Source: an uncultured Marinobacterium sp.
Lineage (GTDB): Bacteria > Pseudomonadota > Gammaproteobacteria > Pseudomonadales > Balneatricaceae
Assembly (NCBI GenBank): GCA_947501565.1
Contig: CANMWJ010000004.1
Coordinates: forward strand, 124,001 to 188,000
DNA: 64,000 bases
Reading direction: 5' to 3'
Shown: in pieces, positions 61,596 through 64,000 of the stretch
Numbering within the stretch: position 1 is the first letter of the stretch
Layout of the letters: each line of letters opens with the position of its first letter
Notes under the pieces: generated by a model
What the model saw: only the letters and a program-made list of their open reading frames with translations
Databases searched by the model: none
Told to the model about the DNA's origin: nothing
Made by a program: the position numbers and the translations under genes

Positions 61596-63208
61596 GTAAC
61601 GAACCGCGCGTCTCACGCGCCAAGATCCTTTCACCTGTGTGGTTTATTCCTTTTTTAGCGCTGGTGATCGCTGGCTGGCTGGCCTTCCAGGCGTGGAAGG
61701 CTGCGGGGCCGGTTATCCAGATAGAGTTCCGTGATGCTGCGGGCGTCGAGGTGGGTAAAACCAAGGTGCGTTACCGTGATGTTGAGATCGGGCAGGTCAA
61801 GAAGATCCAGCTCAATGATGACTTCAACTCGGTGCGCGTGACGGTTGAGATGGCTGCCTACGTGGCGCCACTGATCAACGATCGCAGCAACTTCTGGGTT
61901 GTGTCCCCAAGGGTTTCGCGTAGCGGTGTCAGCGGTATTGAAACCCTGCTGTCGGGTGTTTATATCGAGATGGATTCCGGTGGCGAAGGAGAGGGTCTGG
62001 ATAAAACCAGCTTCGTTGGGCTGGAGGAACCGCCGTCGGTGCGTTCCTACGATCAGGGCAGCAGTTATCTGCTGATGGCCGATACCTTAGGCACCCTGGA
62101 TATCGGTTCACCGGTTTACCATCGCCAGGTGCCTGTGGGGGAAGTAACCGGATACAAACTGCTGGCGGAGCAGGGCAAGGTGCAGATCCGTTTCTTTGTT
62201 AAAGCGCCATACAACAGATTGATCCGGCAACACAGTCAGTTCTGGAACGTCAGCGGTTTTGGCGTGAATGTCGGACTGGATGGCGTCGAGCTGGATGTGG
62301 GCTCACTCAGCGCGTTGATCGCGGGCGGGATTGAGTTCGATACGCCAACGGAGCTGTTGACTCAGACGGCTCCGGCGGAGCCGGGGCGTGCCTTCCACCT
62401 GTTTGCCGATCGTGATGCTGTCAGTGAAGGTGCGATCTCTGTCTCTTATCCCTTTATGCTGCGCTTTAATGGTTCTGTACGTGGCCTAAAAGTGGGCGCG
62501 CCGGTGGAGTACCTGGGGATTCAGGTGGGGCAGGTGGAGCATGTCTCGCTGGATTATGACAACGTACCGGGGCGGAACATCAACGTATTGATCGCGATCC
62601 AACCGGAGCGTATTCAAGGCGGCGACGTGCCGACTAAAGAGCAGGTGGTGTCTATCCTGACCGAGCTGGTGGAGGAGGGGATGCAGGCACGTCTGAATTC
62701 CGGCAGCCTGATTGGTGGCTCTCTTTATGTTGATCTGGTGCCGCATGCCGGTGAACCCGGAAAGATTATCGAATCCGCTACTGGAGACTATCTGGAGCTA
62801 CCGACGGCAGAAAGCGAATACAGCCAGATCGCCCGTCAGCTTAGCGAGATTGTTGAGCGGGTACAGACCTTCCCGCTGGAAGAGATCGGCGGCGATCTGA
62901 AGGGCAGTCTGAAGGAACTGCGTGTGGTCATTCGTCAGCTGCGTGAGGCTAATCTGGCACAGGATGCCGGCCATATTCTGGATAACCTGCGGATGGCCAC
63001 CAAAGGCCTGGATGGCACGGTGATGCAGGTGGAGCAGACGCTACGCTCGATCGATCAGACGGTGGCGCCGGATTCCGCACTGAGCCATACCCTGACCGAA
63101 GCGCTGGAGGATATCTCCGACGCCGCTAAATCGATGGAACAGCTGACCGACGAGCTGTACCGCTACCCGGACGCTCTGTTGCGCGGTAAAGAGGAGGACG
63201 CTCAATGA
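61592..63208 (+). CDS. pqiB: PqiB-family MCE protein
   Basis: 538 residues, one N-terminal membrane helix (PVWFIPFLALVIAGWLAFQA), three MCE/MlaD domains (starting about 45, 160 and 285; for example VGKTKVRYRDVEIGQVKKI and GAPVEYLGIQVGQVEHV) and a C-terminal coiled region (about 410-530). PqiB hexamers form a hollow needle across the periplasm carrying phospholipids. Overlaps both neighbours by 4 bases, so pqiABC is tightly coupled. Confidence 0.95.
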   Translation: MSNEPRVSRAKILSPVWFIPFLALVIAGWLAFQAWKAAGPVIQIEFRDAAGVEVGKTKVRYRDVEIGQVKKIQLNDDFNSVRVTVEMAAYVAPLINDRSNFWVVSPRVSRSGVSGIETLLSGVYIEMDSGGEGEGLDKTSFVGLEEPPSVRSYDQGSSYLLMADTLGTLDIGSPVYHRQVPVGEVTGYKLLAEQGKVQIRFFVKAPYNRLIRQHSQFWNVSGFGVNVGLDGVELDVGSLSALIAGGIEFDTPTELLTQTAPAEPGRAFHLFADRDAVSEGAISVSYPFMLRFNGSVRGLKVGAPVEYLGIQVGQVEHVSLDYDNVPGRNINVLIAIQPERIQGGDVPTKEQVVSILTELVEEGMQARLNSGSLIGGSLYVDLVPHAGEPGKIIESATGDYLELPTAESEYSQIARQLSEIVERVQTFPLEEIGGDLKGSLKELRVVIRQLREANLAQDAGHILDNLRMATKGLDGTVMQVEQTLRSIDQTVAPDSALSHTLTEALEDISDAAKSMEQLTDELYRYPDALLRGKEEDAQ

Positions 63209-63798
63209 TTAAACCGCTGATGGGTGCTGTATTCTTGGCGGGTTTGCTGACCGGCTGTGCAGCTCAGCAACCGACCCACTATTACGATCTGAGCACTCAG
63301 GTAAGCCCCGGGCTGGCTACCCTGGATAAAACCGTTACGCTGGGGATCGGGCCGGTTACGTTGCCACAAACTCTGGATCGGCCGGGCATCGTGACCCGTA
63401 AAAATAACACCGGCGTTGCTGTAGCCAGTTTTGAGGTCTGGGCGGGAGAGCTGGAACCGGCGTTTAACCGGGTATTGAGCGACAGCGTCGCGACGCGGCT
63501 ACAGCATGATCAGGTCTGGTCAACGCCCTGGGATAACCGCTTCCGCCCACAGTATCAGGTGCGGGTGTTTGTTGATCGTTTCTCGGGTGAGCTGAACGGA
63601 GATGTGTCTCTGCGGCTGACCTGGTCGTTGTTGGGCGATCACGGACAGCAGCTGATCAGCACCCGCCGTTATCGCCAGACCTTGCCTGCCGAACCGGGCT
63701 ACGCCGGATACGTGCAGACACTGAATCAACTGCTGGCGGATTTCTCCGTCGAAGTCGCAGATACCATCGCCCGAGAGATCCCTGAAGCGGGCAAATAA
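63205..63798 (+). CDS. pqiC: PqiC-family outer-membrane lipoprotein
   Basis: 197 residues. Lipobox LLTGC with Cys18; then HYYDLSTQ and a DUF330/ABC-auxiliary fold (LGIGPVTLPQTLDRPGIVTR, YQVRVFVDRFSGE). It anchors the PqiB needle to the outer membrane. Confidence 0.93.
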   Translation: MIKPLMGAVFLAGLLTGCAAQQPTHYYDLSTQVSPGLATLDKTVTLGIGPVTLPQTLDRPGIVTRKNNTGVAVASFEVWAGELEPAFNRVLSDSVATRLQHDQVWSTPWDNRFRPQYQVRVFVDRFSGELNGDVSLRLTWSLLGDHGQQLISTRRYRQTLPAEPGYAGYVQTLNQLLADFSVEVADTIAREIPEAGK

Positions 63799-63833
63799 AA
63801 GATCTATCCGGGAGTCGCTCTGCTACTCGGCAT

Positions 63834-64000
63834 TTGTAGCTTGGCCATCGCCTCAAGCGATGCCCAACGAATCAGGCATCGGAATCAATCTTTTTCAGCA
63901 CAAGACGCTGTTGGGCAATGCTGCGCATTGGCCAACCTTGTATCTCTGCAAGATGGTTGGCCTGTAGGTTGGCGGCGAGCGCCAGCGACTCCCAACATCA
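63834..64000. repeat. three diverged palindromic (REP-like) repeats
   Basis: Behind pqiC, three units share TTGTAG/TTGG...CCAAC with imperfect palindromic centres: 63841-63867 (TTGGCCATCGC/GCGATGCCCAA), 63911-63935 (TTGGGCAATGC/GCATTGGCCAA, opposite orientation) and 63969-63995 (TTGGCGGCG...CTCCCAA). No gene is evident up to the window edge. They look like a dispersed intergenic repeat common in gammaproteobacteria. Confidence 0.6.

Noticed and set aside
1-64000. CRISPR arrays, insertion sequences, prophage genes
   Set aside because: No regularly spaced repeats, transposase, integrase or phage structural genes were seen on either strand.

Overview
The window is a contiguous stretch of gammaproteobacterial chromosome. 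Gene content (hrpA, rapA, gltX, hda, purMN, pqiABC, dusA, tcdA) and protein flavour point to a marine, Pseudomonas-like lineage, most probably Oceanospirillales; no species is claimed. There is no phage, IS element or CRISPR array. Almost everything is housekeeping, with a few accessory modules (arsenate detoxification, molybdate uptake, a secreted metzincin). The most notable unlabelled element is a CsrB/RsmY/Z-type small RNA at about 12927-13088.

Layout. 1-5.0 kb: 5' part of a beta-ketothiolase (minus), then an M23 peptidase overlapping a bactofilin gene, a class II glutamine amidotransferase and an acyl-CoA ligase. 5.1-11.1 kb: hrpA, a highly expressed porin with its own terminator, and an MlaA-like protein. 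11.2-13.1 kb: a pseudo-receiver/PP2C phosphatase and a STAS protein (HsbR/HsbA-like partner switch), followed directly by the GGA-hairpin sRNA. 13.2-18.3 kb: dusA-tal and a methyltransferase on minus, dgkA and gltX on plus, then tRNA-Ala(GGC). 18.4-21.8 kb: a short ModE-type regulator, a perfect ModE-like operator and modABC, followed by tRNA-Glu(TTC); the mod module sits between two tRNA genes that are usually neighbours behind gltX.

21.9-35.3 kb: purM-purN-DUF3108 divergent from DUF2066-perM-hda; an aromatic aminotransferase and a FAN1-type nuclease on minus; an RluA-family pseudouridine synthase, a zinc-ribbon protein and tcdA on plus; then an unknown gene with a well-formed sigma-54 promoter and a frameshifting G9 run; then gntR-yqiA-HD hydrolase on minus. 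35.5-38.4 kb: arsR-gapdh-arsJ, the pathway that exports arsenate as 1-arseno-3-phosphoglycerate, plus a small untitled transcription unit. 38.5-46.4 kb: pheA, trmH-lhgO, a PagL-like lipid A deacylase, a DEAD-box helicase and a CBS-PAS-GGDEF-EAL-CZB cyclic-di-GMP enzyme.

46.8-64 kb: rapA, two paralogous PilZ genes, a CopD-like membrane protein, a LolD/FtsX-type ABC exporter with a CrtC/AttH-like partner, a small DUF6482-like protein, an MBL-fold hydrolase, a 1036-residue secreted metzincin, and pqiABC. The right edge carries three diverged palindromic repeats. Recurrent themes are envelope maintenance (M23/bactofilin, MlaA, PagL, Lol-like ABC, Pqi) and regulation of lifestyle (partner switch, Rsm-type RNA, c-di-GMP enzyme, PilZ proteins).
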